Assembly (NCBI RefSeq): GCF_041296385.1
Contig: NC_091014.1
Coordinates: 6,237,578-6,301,577 of the forward strand
Direction of reading: 5' to 3'
DNA length: 64,000 bases
DNA from: Aphelocoma coerulescens
Taxonomy: Eukaryota > Chordata > Aves > Passeriformes > Corvidae
A program made the position numbers and the translations under genes. This document shows, piece by piece, positions 11,190 to 22,112 of the stretch (positions within the stretch are counted from its first letter, which is position 1; every line of letters starts with the position of its first letter). The notes beneath the pieces are model-generated. The model was not told where the DNA came from and did no database searches. It saw nothing but the letters and a program-made list of their open reading frames with translations.

Positions 11190-14121
11190 CTCTTCTCCTT
11201 CTCTGCAAAACTGGAATGTACAGCTGTTGAAATTGGAGAAGCAGATGATTTCACTTTGATTTTGTTTTAGCTAAAAGATCTGGCTTTGGGGTGAATAAAT
11301 CAGCTGAGGAAAAATAACTGGCAAAAATTCAGTGTTGGCAGGAGAGTAGTATTGGACAGAACAGTGAACAATCATGCTAGGTGAAATATGATGTATGTAC
11401 TTGCCATTGCATGAGCAATAACTCAGCTGTCCTGTCCATGGTTACTGCTTCAGCAGCCATGAAAAGAATTTCAGATCAGAATCTATATTAATCTGTGTTA
11501 CAAATTGATATCCAGACCAGTTTAATAATTGTGAAAGATTAAAAATGTATTTACTGTTGACCTGTGATTTTTTTGTCTTGTGTATGTGGCAGCATGTTAA
11601 GATCACTTTCATCTTTGGGTACTGTGCATTCTTCTAACTACTCCTCTAACTCTGTATTTTATTCTATGAGATTTGCAGAGAGGGGTTTTTTTCAGCTTTG
11701 TAGAAATTCATCTTCCATGTATCTTAGTTTTCCAATGTAAAAAAAAATGCCCCTGCCATCATGTAACTTTTCACCTCCTTGTGAATCTTGTCCTATATAT
11801 AACATGAAAATCTTTGAGCTGCAGCTGATTAATTACTTCTTCCCTTCCACTGCCTGCATCGTAGATGCCTCCCTACATCTGCTAAGCTGCCAAACCTAAA
11901 CACTTCTGATGCTCTTAGGCTGCTATCCTATAAAAGAAGACTTTCTTTGGACTGTAGGATTTGACTTCATGCATGTGAAATAAAGCTCCAGGGGGCACAG
12001 ACCATAAGGAAAGTCAGTGTTTACTGGGATCTAACTTTTATGCCTACCTATGACACTGGTAATATGCAAGTCAGACATTTGCTACTAAATGTTAAGTGAA
12101 TTCTGCATTCCCGTCACTCTGGGCACAGAGAACATATTTTTCTTCTCTTTTTGTAGAAACCTTTCCTGTATTTGAAAGACACAGAAGCAGGTCTGTAGCT
12201 TTTGAAGGTGTTGAAGCTTCCCTTGCCCATCTACTCTCCAGATCATCACAGCAACCCCAGCTCTTCCATTTTTTGCTACCTGTAGGTCATAGCATTTGGA
12301 ACTTGGACCATTTCTCTTGTCTTCGGGCTCTCTCTAATTGTCTCATAACTTTGTGGTAACTTGGTGCCTGAAACTTCACCAGTTCTGTGTAGACAACGTT
12401 GTGCTAAAAAGTTCCTTTTGTGGAACAAAACATCCCATTTCTCACGGGGCTTTGTAAATATGGTTATTCTGTGTTTATGTTTCCTGTGATCCAGGTGGTC
12501 TCCCCACCTTCCCCTTCGCACAGCTGAATGTGTCTTTCAAGACTAAACAGCGTCTTCCCACCATGTCCACACTGAAGTGGGGTATTAGGACTTGCCAGCA
12601 GAAAGAACTCTTGCAGCCTGGCTACTCTGAGCTGTAATGAAAACAAATAGATACTGTCCACTTGGATGATAATTTATTTTCTATGTTTTCTCATTGAATT
12701 TGTTGTATTGCAAAACTTTTGAGTCATGTGCCAGTAGCCTATGTTTTGGAAACTTCCCCTGCTGATGCAGGAAAGGCTCAAAGAAAGCATCCAGAATGGA
12801 ATACGGTGAAAGATCCCATCCATCTGGCTGGCTGCTGAGACAATAAAAGAAGAGTGGTTTGGTTTTTTGCTGTTACCCAATCTGTGCTCGGACATTATCT
12901 GCATATCCAAACATATTGACTTTCTCCCAAGAAATCTCCATGTGAGGGTTTTTTCACAGTTCTCTCATTGCACTGAAAATGTACTGTCCAATAGATGGGA
13001 TGGCAGTACTGATACTGTATCTGGAGATGATAAGATCCTTGACTGAGTAAATAACACTCATCAGTAAATACTTCTTTGTGCAAAATCTGTATTTTTTAAA
13101 TAATTTAGTTTCTTTCTCTTAGATTATGATGTGAAGCAGCCACTTGAATTTGCCATTTAACTTGATTGGACTATAGGATACGTGACTGGAGCCAGGAAAG
13201 AAACAGAGCTGGGTTTCTTACCACCCATTCAGTCTTGCTGTTTTTATTGCTGTGAACATGTTTCAGTGTCAGGGTTTATTCAGGGTTTCCAGGGCTAATT
13301 CTCCACAGCAACCTCTGTATAAATTACAATTCTTCAGTACCCTTGTGTAATTTACTTTGTAAAAACTTGTGAAAACTTTTGAAAAGCTTGAGAACTCACC
13401 TTTTATCAGGTGCAGGCGAGGGTCCCATGTAGCTGCAAGTCCCATGTTGGCTGAGCTCCAAGTGAGCAAGATCCTGGGTTGAGCTTTGAAGTATTTTTTT
13501 GCAACCTACCTATGGTTGAATGTGACTCTGTGGCTCTGAGAACAACAGGCTTTTTCAGACTGTTTCAAGAACATAATGTCAGTTTGGTAACTGAGATCAC
13601 CCCAATTTGTAAGAAAATTTCTCTCGTTTTACATGCTAAATCTTTTATCTGTAGCAACTGGAAAGAGTAAGACAGGCCAAAGCGCTGCACCAGACCTGCT
13701 CCTTCCTACTTGTTTTTTTACTGCTGGGTGCACATCAGGCTTTCAATTACTTTCTTGTTTACATCAAGAGAGGAAAACAATGCTGATTGTACCCACAGGT
13801 GGTCAGCCTTTAGGTAATCAAAGGAAAGCAATTAATTCCTTCCATGCACAACAATGCACTTCCTCCTAATGGAAAATAAACACTGTCACTTCCCATAACA
13901 CACCCAAAGAAGGACCCATGGATGCAGGACTTTTTTAGCTACCATGTTGCTTTTACTTCCCCCTCAAGAGGGAAGAGGAAAGGAGTTGGAGTGAGGCAGG
14001 GAGGAACCCAAAATGGATATTTTAACTCCCAGCTGTGGCCTTTTGTGGCAAACATTTAAAAACATGAAAATCCCTGAGGTAGAAAACACTGGAGCAATCC
14101 AAACCCAGTAAACTCTGAGGA

Positions 14122-14145
14122 ATGAGTGTCTTAAGAGACACTCAT
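14122..14145. repeat. Perfect hairpin, 10-bp stem, 4-nt loop
   Basis: ATGAGTGTCT (14122-14131) pairs exactly with AGACACTCAT (14136-14145) across TAAG. Both arms are visible directly. No associated gene or element is recognised. Confidence 0.7.
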
Positions 14146-17100
14146 GGTCTACTGCAATCCCAGACTCTTAAACAAGGAGTAAATAGATGCTGGAAGTTGT
14201 TGAACTCCTGCAAGCAGCACCCATTCTGCAGCTAGCCAGGGTCCAGGTCTCTCATTACTCAGATCCAGGGTCACAGCCATGGGTGCACCCTGGAATACTG
14301 TCACTCTGAAAACCAGCTGCTGTCTTCCTCCAGTGTCCAGGAAAAATACCTCCTTCTTCCCAAGTGATAGCAAAGCCAAAAATGTGCTGAGAAAAGCAGG
14401 CATTATCTGGATGAGGACTGCAATCCACCCATTCCAGCACAGGTAATGAGGCTGTTAGGAGCATGTCACCAAAACATTACAGCATGGGTCCTCAGAAGAA
14501 ACTGGGAAGAAGGTCTTTCAAATCCTTGAAGGTATACAGGGATGTTAAGTTGCTAATTTGGTTTGAGGGTTGGTTTTTTTTCCTCTCAGTTAAAGGGAAT
14601 CTTAGAAACTTATTTGTAAAGCAAACAAAACAAAAATAAAAAAGCATCCTCCTAAGTGCTACCATGGGACTTGCAATAAAAGTGAAGGAGCTGATAATCC
14701 TGTATTCTGTCTTTCCAAAACATACATTTAAAAATTTTATGACTTTGACCTGGGTAAGCATGAAATCTTATTCAACCCCAGCCTGAAATTCTTGTGGTTT
14801 CTGTCTTGCAGTGTGGGTGAGCTGACAGTTCAAATTTAGGTTTACTTCATGCCTTGTTTTTATCATCTTTAAATTAAAATGCCTTGTATTCTAGTATTTA
14901 TGAACTGTTTCCTTATAAACTGAAAGGGAGAAAAAAACCCTCTCTTGTTCATTCCCATTTAGTCTATTTATATGTGTAAGCAGCTAGTGACACTCATAAG
15001 AGATTCCTCTCTACGTCCTAACCAAAAGCAAATTTGGAGAAAACTCAGCAATGTAGAGGGTAGTGTTTTATTTAATTTGGGGTGGAATTTTTTTCTTATT
15101 AAATTATATGATTTCCATAATAGATTAATTATATTATAAGGCAGGGCCAGTGATAGAAGGAAGACAGTGCAAGGGACATGAACTTAATGCTATCCCCAGT
15201 TTAGCAGACAATTACATATTGCATTTTTTTCTTTTTACTTTATTTAGGAATTATTCAGTTTATTAGTATTTAGGATATTTAGTTTTAAAATAAATATGTC
15301 AAGAACTATTATAAAAAAAAGAAAAAAAGGCAACACAGTTCCCTGTACTTATCAGACCCACCTTTCCTGTGCTATAGTGAGTTCAGCCCTAAAAGGCTTC
15401 TTATGCAAATAAATAAACTTGAATAAAATGAGCTTGAGAATTCAAAGAATATTGTGTAGATCTCTGTCACATTTATCTTTTTCACATACATCAGAATGAA
15501 GTTTGCCTCTTTTTCTTGATCTCTCAACATTTAATCTCTACTGTTAGACAACTCAAGCTCTTCTCCCACTACCACCCAAAATGTTTTGTGATAACCACAA
15601 GGCACTCAACAGCCTGCTCATCCTGTGGCTACTCAAAACAGCCTCAAGAAAATAAGATTTTTTTTTTTCCATGCAGCTGTTAGAGATGCCTCTAGACATC
15701 ACCTTTTCTGCCTTTAGTTTTGTATAAAGGGTGTAATCATTCTAGTGCTTCAAGTGCCCATAGAAGTGACCGAAGTCTTGAGGTCGTTTTTTTTCCTTGG
15801 AGGGAAGGACTGCTGTGTTTTGTGCACATCAGCTTGGCTGCTGCTATCTAACGTGTACATTGTAAATGTGAAGTGTCATGACTCCTTCAAGTGGCTTGAG
15901 TGCTGGGAAACTGCCTTGAAAGCTGTCAAACCAGCCAAAGTGTGGCTCCTCAGACATGATCTGTCACTAAAAAATCCTTTCAGCCAGAAGTTGCCTCAAA
16001 TAGCAAACTCACTACTGGGGCTATCTGACCAATTTCTATTCATAGAGTGCGAGAAAAAGGAATGTACAACACTGGGAAAATTACTTGCTGGTAATTTTTT
16101 GTTGTTATACTGTTCTTTTTCCAGACTGCTTTCCTTCTTTCTCGCTTGTCTGGGATGTTGCTTGACAGATGTTTCCTTCTTATCTCACTCTTTCTTTATT
16201 GCTCTGCCAGTACTATCTGATTGATAGGAAGTGGGCAGGCTGGTACTTACAATGCCATCCCTGGCAGATAACACTGATAACTCTTTTGCCAACTATTTAA
16301 AGAGCTGGAGTCATTGCTCTGTTTTGACTGAAATCTGCTAATAGAACAGGAAAAAGAAAGGATTAATTGCCCTGTGGTAATTATTATTCTTATTTTGCAT
16401 GGAATTTTAATAAAGCCTGAATAAGTTTGAGAAAACCCTTGAGTTTTAAGGATGTTTGTGATCCATTTTACTTTAAACATTCAGCTGGGCTTGAACATGG
16501 ATTGAGCTCAATGATGCAAAACAATTTAGAGCAAAAGTTTAAGATCTTCCATCATCTCTATATACATAAGCCAGACTGACTTAATTGCAGGTCGTGTTGG
16601 AAGTCTCACCCTTTTGCCTGGTTCCTTCAGTCCATGAGAGTGCCTATCCTGGTGCTGAATACCTCTTGCTCCTGGTCTTGGTGCAGTAAAACTTCACGCA
16701 AACCAACAACGTGGTTTGTGAAGCAGGACAATTAGTGGGGATGTGGAGGGGATCTAGGCACAAGAGAAGAAAGTTTATTGCTTTCATTGCAATTTAGTAG
16801 ACATTTTTTGTCTTGATGGTTCTTTAAACTCTCCGGAACCTATAAAACCCTTAATGTGAGGAAATTTTGCTGAGTAGGAAATGGAGACCAGTCCAAATCA
16901 CTACAGTGCCCAACACCTTAGGAGTGATCTCTGTGAGGATTTTTGTCACAGTATTTCTCTTTTATCACTTTATTTACTGTATGTCATTGTCAATACACCC
17001 CATTCATCTGTGATTAATGGGATAATTTCATTCTTGACTTAACTGGGACTCTGCATAGTCAAAAAAACCTGGTGATTGTATTACTTTATGCGATAAGTGT

Positions 17101-17658
17101 TGTGTCATGTAAGCAATTGGGGAAACATTCTGCCTGTGTGTGTTTATTACAGTGCAGTACTTTGTAAAGTCCATTTGAATTGAACAAGGCTTTTGAACTA
17201 TTGATTCAGCTGGCACTTGGTGCATTGAGAATAATAAACATTTGTAGTATGTAGGCAGCAGTCTATAAGAGGTAGGAGTCTGTCTGCTGGCATATGTAAT
17301 GCAATAACCCATGTCAGCTGCATTGATGGGAAGCAATGATGAATATGGCAAAGCATAAATTTAAAAACAAACAAACAAAAGAAAAAAGAAAAAATAATTA
17401 AAGAGAGAGTTTAACTCCAAACTGTGTAAGCAAGATCCTTTAGGGCATTTTGTCTGACTTTAGGTGCACAGGAAATCCCATAATGTGTTTTGCAATGATG
17501 TATACTTCACCAAAATAATTTACACTGCTCAAATTGATTTAGAAATCAATCTAATAGGAGAACAGAATATGTATTTGTATCAGCATGATATATGCTTGTA
17601 TGGGCTAACCTTCTCTTTCTGAGAGACTTACCTGGAAATAATGAAGTATAAAACACAT

Positions 17659-17692
17659 TGTCTGGAAATTTTCCATGTCTGGAAATTTTGCA
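17659..17692. repeat. 17-bp tandem duplication
   Basis: The unit beginning TGTCTGGAAATTTT is present twice in tandem (17659-17675 and 17676-17692) with one mismatch. This is typical of replication slippage, with no link to a mobile element. Confidence 0.75.
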
Positions 17693-19234
17693 GCCAGGTA
17701 AAGTATTTGTAGATTATTTATTAAGTTTGAAGCATGGTGATATAGCTGCACATCTTAAATCTCTGTCTTTACTAATGTACCTGAATGGACCTTTCTTCTC
17801 TCTCAGTGAATGGAGGAGAGAGTAGCACCCACTAAGATGAAGCAGAAATAAGAGACAGTAATGCAAGGTGCATGTGGGGATAGCTCAAAATTCCTGCAGG
17901 TTAATCAGGATCACCTTTTATCTCTGAGAATGCTGATGACTAATGAATGCAGATCAAATCCTCAGCTCCAAATTCACTTAGCTGTATTTTTAATTTTTTT
18001 TTTCTTTTCTGTTTCACCCAAAATGCCTGCCTGAAGTGACATCCATTAAAAGTGTAGGCGCTCGCTTTGTGGAGGACAATGGGCCACATCACGTTGTCAC
18101 TTTGGATGCAGAACTCCCACAGACTTCCAGCAAGTGCTGCTGGGAAGCAGATGGCATGTCTTGGCCCAGCCAAGGCGTGAGAGGCTGAACCAAGGCATGA
18201 GCCTCCTGTTTGGCAAATCCTTTCGAAATTGGGGTAAATTCTTGCAGCTTTCTGTGATCAGGCCTGGATTTCAAATACTAGGATTTTTTCCCCTTTTTTT
18301 CCTTTATTTTTTACCATCAGCAAAGATTTTTAGCTGTCCTGCTGATTTACTGTGATCAAAAAATGATGCTGGAGTCTTGCTGCTGGTGGGAGGTTTCACA
18401 CAGAAGCTCTGTGCACAGGCTGGATCCTCTGCTTACATCCACAGCAAGTGGAGGGAATAAAGAGGCCTGTTTGCCTGGTGTACAATTTTATACACTTAAA
18501 TGTAATGGTTTATGACAGAATTCAAAGCAACCAACTTTATATTCATAGAGAAGCTCAGAATTAAAATTGGTGGGGTTTTTTTTCTTTCAGATGTTTTTTC
18601 TCTTCACAAAGGCCCAGAGGCAGCAGCAAGATTAACAAATCATGAGCTCTTAAGTGCACAAGCATTTTTTATTTTTTTCCCCTTCATTTGCAGTTGCTGA
18701 GTGCCTAAAGTTAACCACGTGCTTAAGAGCTTTGTTGTATCAGAGGTGAAATCTTGTAGCACAAGCAAAGAAAAATTAAGCACATGTGTGGAGTTTTGGT
18801 AGCCACTATTTTTTAGGGCTCAGGGGTCCCCAGGTAAAATTGCTGGGCTGTATTGCATGTGCAGAGTTCATACTTAAGCTACAGTAACTGCTTTAAATTT
18901 TTTTTTTATTTGATGCTATACTCATCATAGTCAGCCCAAAGCATTGATCATAGGCTGACTGGTTGTCAGCTTGATCCAAAGCTTGTCAGCTGTCAGTCAT
19001 GGAAGAGTTTTGGGTTTTCCTGTGGCATTTGAGATCTGGCTTTGGTTTGTTTTGGCCCTTCTTCTCATATTTGGGGTGGTTTTATTGCCTTCCTTCAGTG
19101 CAAACAACTCTTCATCCTTTAATGTTGCAATGAAGGGTTTGTATCTAAATGACTGACCACAGGAAAAACCTGGTGTGTGGTTATTCCTGACATGTTGTGG
19201 TAGCCAGGGTTTTTTTAGTGCCCCTCTTTTCTTT

Positions 19235-19322
19235 CATATTATTTTCTTTCCCTTTTCCTTTCTTTTCTTTTTTTCTCTCATATTATTTTCTTTCCCTTTT
19301 CCTTTCTTTTCTTTTTTTCTCT
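19235..19322. repeat. Perfect 44-bp tandem duplication, pyrimidine-rich
   Basis: The unit starts CATATTATTTTC, continues as almost pure C/T, and is present twice with no mismatch (19235-19278 and 19279-19322). Identity of the copies implies a recent duplication or an assembly artefact. The whole stretch from about 19227 to 19330 is strongly polypyrimidine on the plus strand, so triplex-type structure is possible. The unit falls in a short open frame that is purely a by-product of the composition. Confidence 0.9.
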
Positions 19323-19819
19323 CCCTCCCATTCACTGAAGATGCAGGGATTATATAGTTGAATTATCTGTCAGCCCCTATTTTTCTATCTCTTGTCTCTA
19401 TGGCTTTTTACACCAGTTAACACAGTTTAACCAAATTTGACAAGCAGAGAGGTCTCAGGTATATTTAATTTCTGCCACTTCCATGAAAATAGCGGGCATT
19501 GCAAAGGAGAAAAAGTGGCCTGTACAAGGTAAAGTCAGGATTTCAACCTGTATTAGGTATTCAAAAATTTGTATGGGAGGACAACTTCGACACATAAATC
19601 AAAGGGTAACGAGGCCCCTTTGGTTCTGCCACTCACCAAATCCCTTGTCTTTCTCCCACCTTTGTGTTTAGCTGGATCACAGGAGCAGATATGGCACAGT
19701 TCTCTGTCTGAGCACTCTGTGGGGTCCAAGCACAGGGGGATGAACAATTCCCTAGTCTGGTACAAGCCAGGATGTGATTACTATTCAGTATTGATTTTTC
19801 AGGTAGGCAACAATAAAAA
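19323..19819. other. Unique non-coding spacer before the long CR1
   Basis: I recognise no gene or repeat. Overlapping short frames on both strands are chance. The stretch ends in a short A-rich run (about 19811-19825) next to the 5' truncation point of the CR1 copy. Confidence 0.5.
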
Positions 19820-19844
19820 AAAAAATTGAACAAGAAGTCTGAGG

Positions 19845-20140
19845 GTGGTTGAAAGAGATTTCAGGGCCTTGGAACAAATGGGTAAGGAACTAGGAGCACA
19901 AGTAGCATTCTCCCCTATCCTTCCAACCCCAGGGAATGATGTGGGAAGAAATAGGAAGAGCCAGCAGATCAATACCTGGCTCTGAGCCTGGTATTTCTGG
20001 CAGAATTTGGGGGTTTTGATCATGGATCTGTTTACATTAGGCAAGGCCTGCTGGAAACAGTGTGGTTACACCTGTCTCCCAGTGGGGAAAGGAACTTTGC
20101 ACAGGAGTTAGCAAGGCTCACTAAGAGAAGTTTAAACTAG
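19845..20140 (+). pseudogene. CR1 ORF1 remnant (esterase-like C-terminus)
   Basis: A block reading roughly FRALEQMGKELGAQ, then FSPILPTPGNDVGRNRKSQ and INTWL, matches the C-terminal, SGNH-esterase-like part of CR1 ORF1. It is followed in another frame by SQWGKELC. Where an intact copy would read VHLSQWGK, an extra A after GTT appears to shift the frame. The ancestral stop is the TAG at 20138-20140. An in-frame stop after INTWL adds to the decay. In intact elements ORF1 is thought to help target-site recognition or RNA binding. Here it is dead. Confidence 0.8.
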
Positions 20141-20444
20141 ATTTGAAGAGGGAAGGGGATAAAATCAGGCTCACAGGAAATAAGCCAGGGGTAGCACACC
20201 AATGATTGAGGGACAGTGTGTTAGTGAGGTCCTCTGTTCTGCCTTCTCAGGGCATGGAAATCTATGTGGTAGCAAAAACACAATTGATGTTTTAGAAACC
20301 ATGGAAGTGCCTGAGAATGGTCACAGAGGAGTTTGGGCTTCTCTCCACAAAGGTGGTGGGATCAGTAGCCCAATAGGAACAGCATCTACACCAACATCAG
20401 CAGCATGGGCAGCACACAGGAGGAGCTGGAAACCAGGCGCAGCC

Positions 20445-21572
20445 GGAAAACGATGACATAATTGCCATCACAGGAATGTGGTGGGATGACACGCACAACT
20501 GGAGCACTGCAATGCATGGCAATAAAGTGTTCTGAAGGGACAAGCAAAGAGAGGTGATGGGATAGGTTAGGGAGTGTTTTGATTGTCTGGATCTTGGCGA
20601 TAACAGGATGAGCGTTTATGGGTAAGACTCAGGGGAAAGGTCAATAAGGCAGGCGTCCTAGTGTGTTTCTGTTCTAGGCCACCCAAACGGGGTGAAGAGA
20701 GAGACAAAGCATTTAATAAGCAGCTGGGAAAATTACTAGCCCACAATTACAAGGTCTCACAATTACAAGGTCTCACAATTACTAGCCCATGCTCTCATGG
20801 GGCACTGCAACTTACCCCAGTGTACACCAGAAATAAAGTACAGCAGAGAGGAAGCAGTCTAGGAGGTCCCTGGAGTGCGTGGAAGAACTTCCTGACATAG
20901 CTGGTGAGGAAGCCAGCTAGGAAAGGTGCCCCTCTGGACCTGCTGTTTGTAAACACTCACAAGACTTGTGGATGGTGTGATAGTCTGAGGCCATCTTGGG
21001 CACAGTGATCACAAAATGATACTTTTAGATTCTTTGAGTAAGGAGGGGCATGAGCAGAACTGTTCTGGAGGGCAAGCTTTGGCCTGTTTAGGATATCGGT
21101 TGAGAGAGTCCCTTGGGAGGCAGTCCTGAGGGGCAAATTTGACCAGGAAGTCTGGTCTTCTTCAAGAAGGAAATCCTAAATGCCCCGGAACAGGATTTCC
21201 CTATATGTCAGAAAATGAGCTGGTGGGGAAGACTGGCCTGGCTGAACAGAGAGCTTTAGCTGGAACTCAGCGATACAAAAGGAGAGTTTGTGACCTTTGG
21301 AATAAGGGACAAGCAATGCAGGAGGACTAAAAGGTTGTTGTGAGGTTATACAGGAAGAAAATCTGAGTGGCCAAAACCCAGTTAGAAATTTATCTGGCTA
21401 CTGCCATAATGGACAATAAAATGTTTCTATAAATACATCAGCAACAACAAAAGGACTGAGGAGAATCTCCATCATTTATTGTATGCCGGGGAAAATACAG
21501 TGGTGAAGGATGAGGAAAGGACTGAGGTATTTAATGCCTTCTTTGCCTCAGTCTTTAATAATAAGATCATCC
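20445..21572 (+). pseudogene. CR1 ORF2 endonuclease and linker remnant
   Basis: The frame at 20452-20523 reads DDIIAITGMWWDDTHNWS, which is the first catalytic block of the CR1 apurinic-type endonuclease. The expected metal-binding glutamate (TETWW in the family) is glycine here. Further blocks follow in shifting frames: RPPKRGEERDKAF, an LMGDFN-equivalent near 20795 broken by an apparent one-base loss, LDLLFVN near 20940, KRRVCDLWNKGQAMQED (about 21278-21327), and [14 protein letters not shown] (about 21523-21564), where reverse transcriptase begins. A 16-bp microduplication (20743-20782) lies in it. Several stops and frameshifts show the copy is inactive. Confidence 0.88.
20743..20782 (+). 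repeat. 16-bp tandem microduplication inside CR1
   Basis: The unit ACAATTACAAGGTCTC occurs at 20743-20758 and 20759-20774 and begins a third time to 20782. Other CR1 copies have only one such block as I recall, so this looks like slippage after insertion. Confidence 0.8.
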
Positions 21573-22026
21573 CCCTGTACTCGGCACTGGTGAGGCCACA
21601 CCTCAAACCCTGGGTTCAGTTTTGGGCCCCTCATGTCAAGGAAGACACTGAGGGGCTGGAGCATGTCCAGAGAAGAGAACGGAGCTGGGGAAGGATCTGG
21701 AGCACAAGTTCTATGGGCAGCAGCTGAGGGAGCTGGGCAGGCTCAGCCTGGAGAAAAAGAGGCTTCGGGGTGACGTTATCACTCTCCACAACTCCCTGAC
21801 AGGAGGGTGTAGCCAGATGGGAGTTGGTCTCTTCTCACAAGTAACAAGCAATAGAACAAGAGAAAATGGCCTTAACTTGCACCAGGGGAGTTTTAGCTTC
21901 AATGTTAGGAAAAATTTCTTCTCTGAAAGGGTTGTCAAGCACTGGAACAGGCTGCCCAGGGCAGTGGTGGAGTCACCATCCCTGGAGGGATTTAAAAGAC
22001 ATCTGGTACTTGGGGACATAGATTAG
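21573..22026 (+). pseudogene. CR1 ORF2 C-terminal remnant after internal deletion
   Basis: Directly after the start of reverse transcriptase the sequence continues [17 protein letters not shown] and [18 protein letters not shown], which belongs to the far end of the reverse transcriptase region. The catalytic palm is therefore missing. The two parts are joined in one open frame (21479-21727). After a frameshift the C-terminus resumes as GVGLFSQVTSNRTRENG, FFSERVVKHWNRLPRAV, then VESPSLEGFKRHL, and stops at the TAG ending at 22026. These blocks are typical of the CR1 ORF2 tail. The protein could not catalyse reverse transcription. Confidence 0.9.
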
Positions 22027-22112
22027 TGGTGGGCTTGCCTGTGCTGGGTTTATGGCTGGACTTAATAATCTTAACGTTCTTTTCCAACATCAACAATTCT
22101 GCAATACAAAAT
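22027..22112 (+). mobile_element. CR1 3' untranslated tail
   Basis: It runs from the ORF2 stop through a degenerate TGGACTTAATAATCTTAACG block and TCTTTTCCAAC to an AATTCTGCA octamer remnant. In CR1 this tail is what the reverse transcriptase recognises to prime synthesis. Only one octamer is recognisable. Confidence 0.85.

Larger units (their letters stand above)
8086..19234. other. Unique non-coding DNA, no gene recognised
   Basis: I see no coding sequence, RNA gene or clear transposon. The longest frame (15745-16224, plus, 159 codons) has no recognisable domain, and nothing ties it to splice sites. Visible structure: a mild CpG concentration at 8618-8745, inverted repeats at 8792-8810, 11162-11189 and 14122-14145, pyrimidine-rich runs near 10247-10274, and a 17-bp tandem duplication at 17659-17692. 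Confidence 0.6.
19820..22112 (+). mobile_element. CR1 LINE, long defective copy (plus strand)
   Basis: This copy of about 2.3 kb covers, in order, the end of ORF1, the ORF1-ORF2 spacer, the ORF2 endonuclease and linker, a reverse transcriptase with its middle deleted, the ORF2 C-terminus and a short 3' tail. It is truncated at its 5' end inside ORF1. The exact boundary near 19820-19845 is uncertain. The 3' end shows the CR1 pattern, with a TCTTTTCCAAC-like block and one degenerate ATTCTGCA octamer. The body has many frameshifts and stops, so it cannot move itself. It belongs to a different CR1 subfamily from the copy at 33922-34279, because the shared 3' regions differ clearly. Assignment rests on recognising CR1 protein and nucleotide blocks, not on a database search. 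Confidence 0.95.

Noticed and set aside
15745..16224. 159-codon open frame (plus), the longest in the window
   Set aside because: No recognisable domain, an irregular Leu/Phe/Cys-rich composition, no splice or promoter context, and AT-rich neighbours. A frame of this length is expected by chance in 64 kb.
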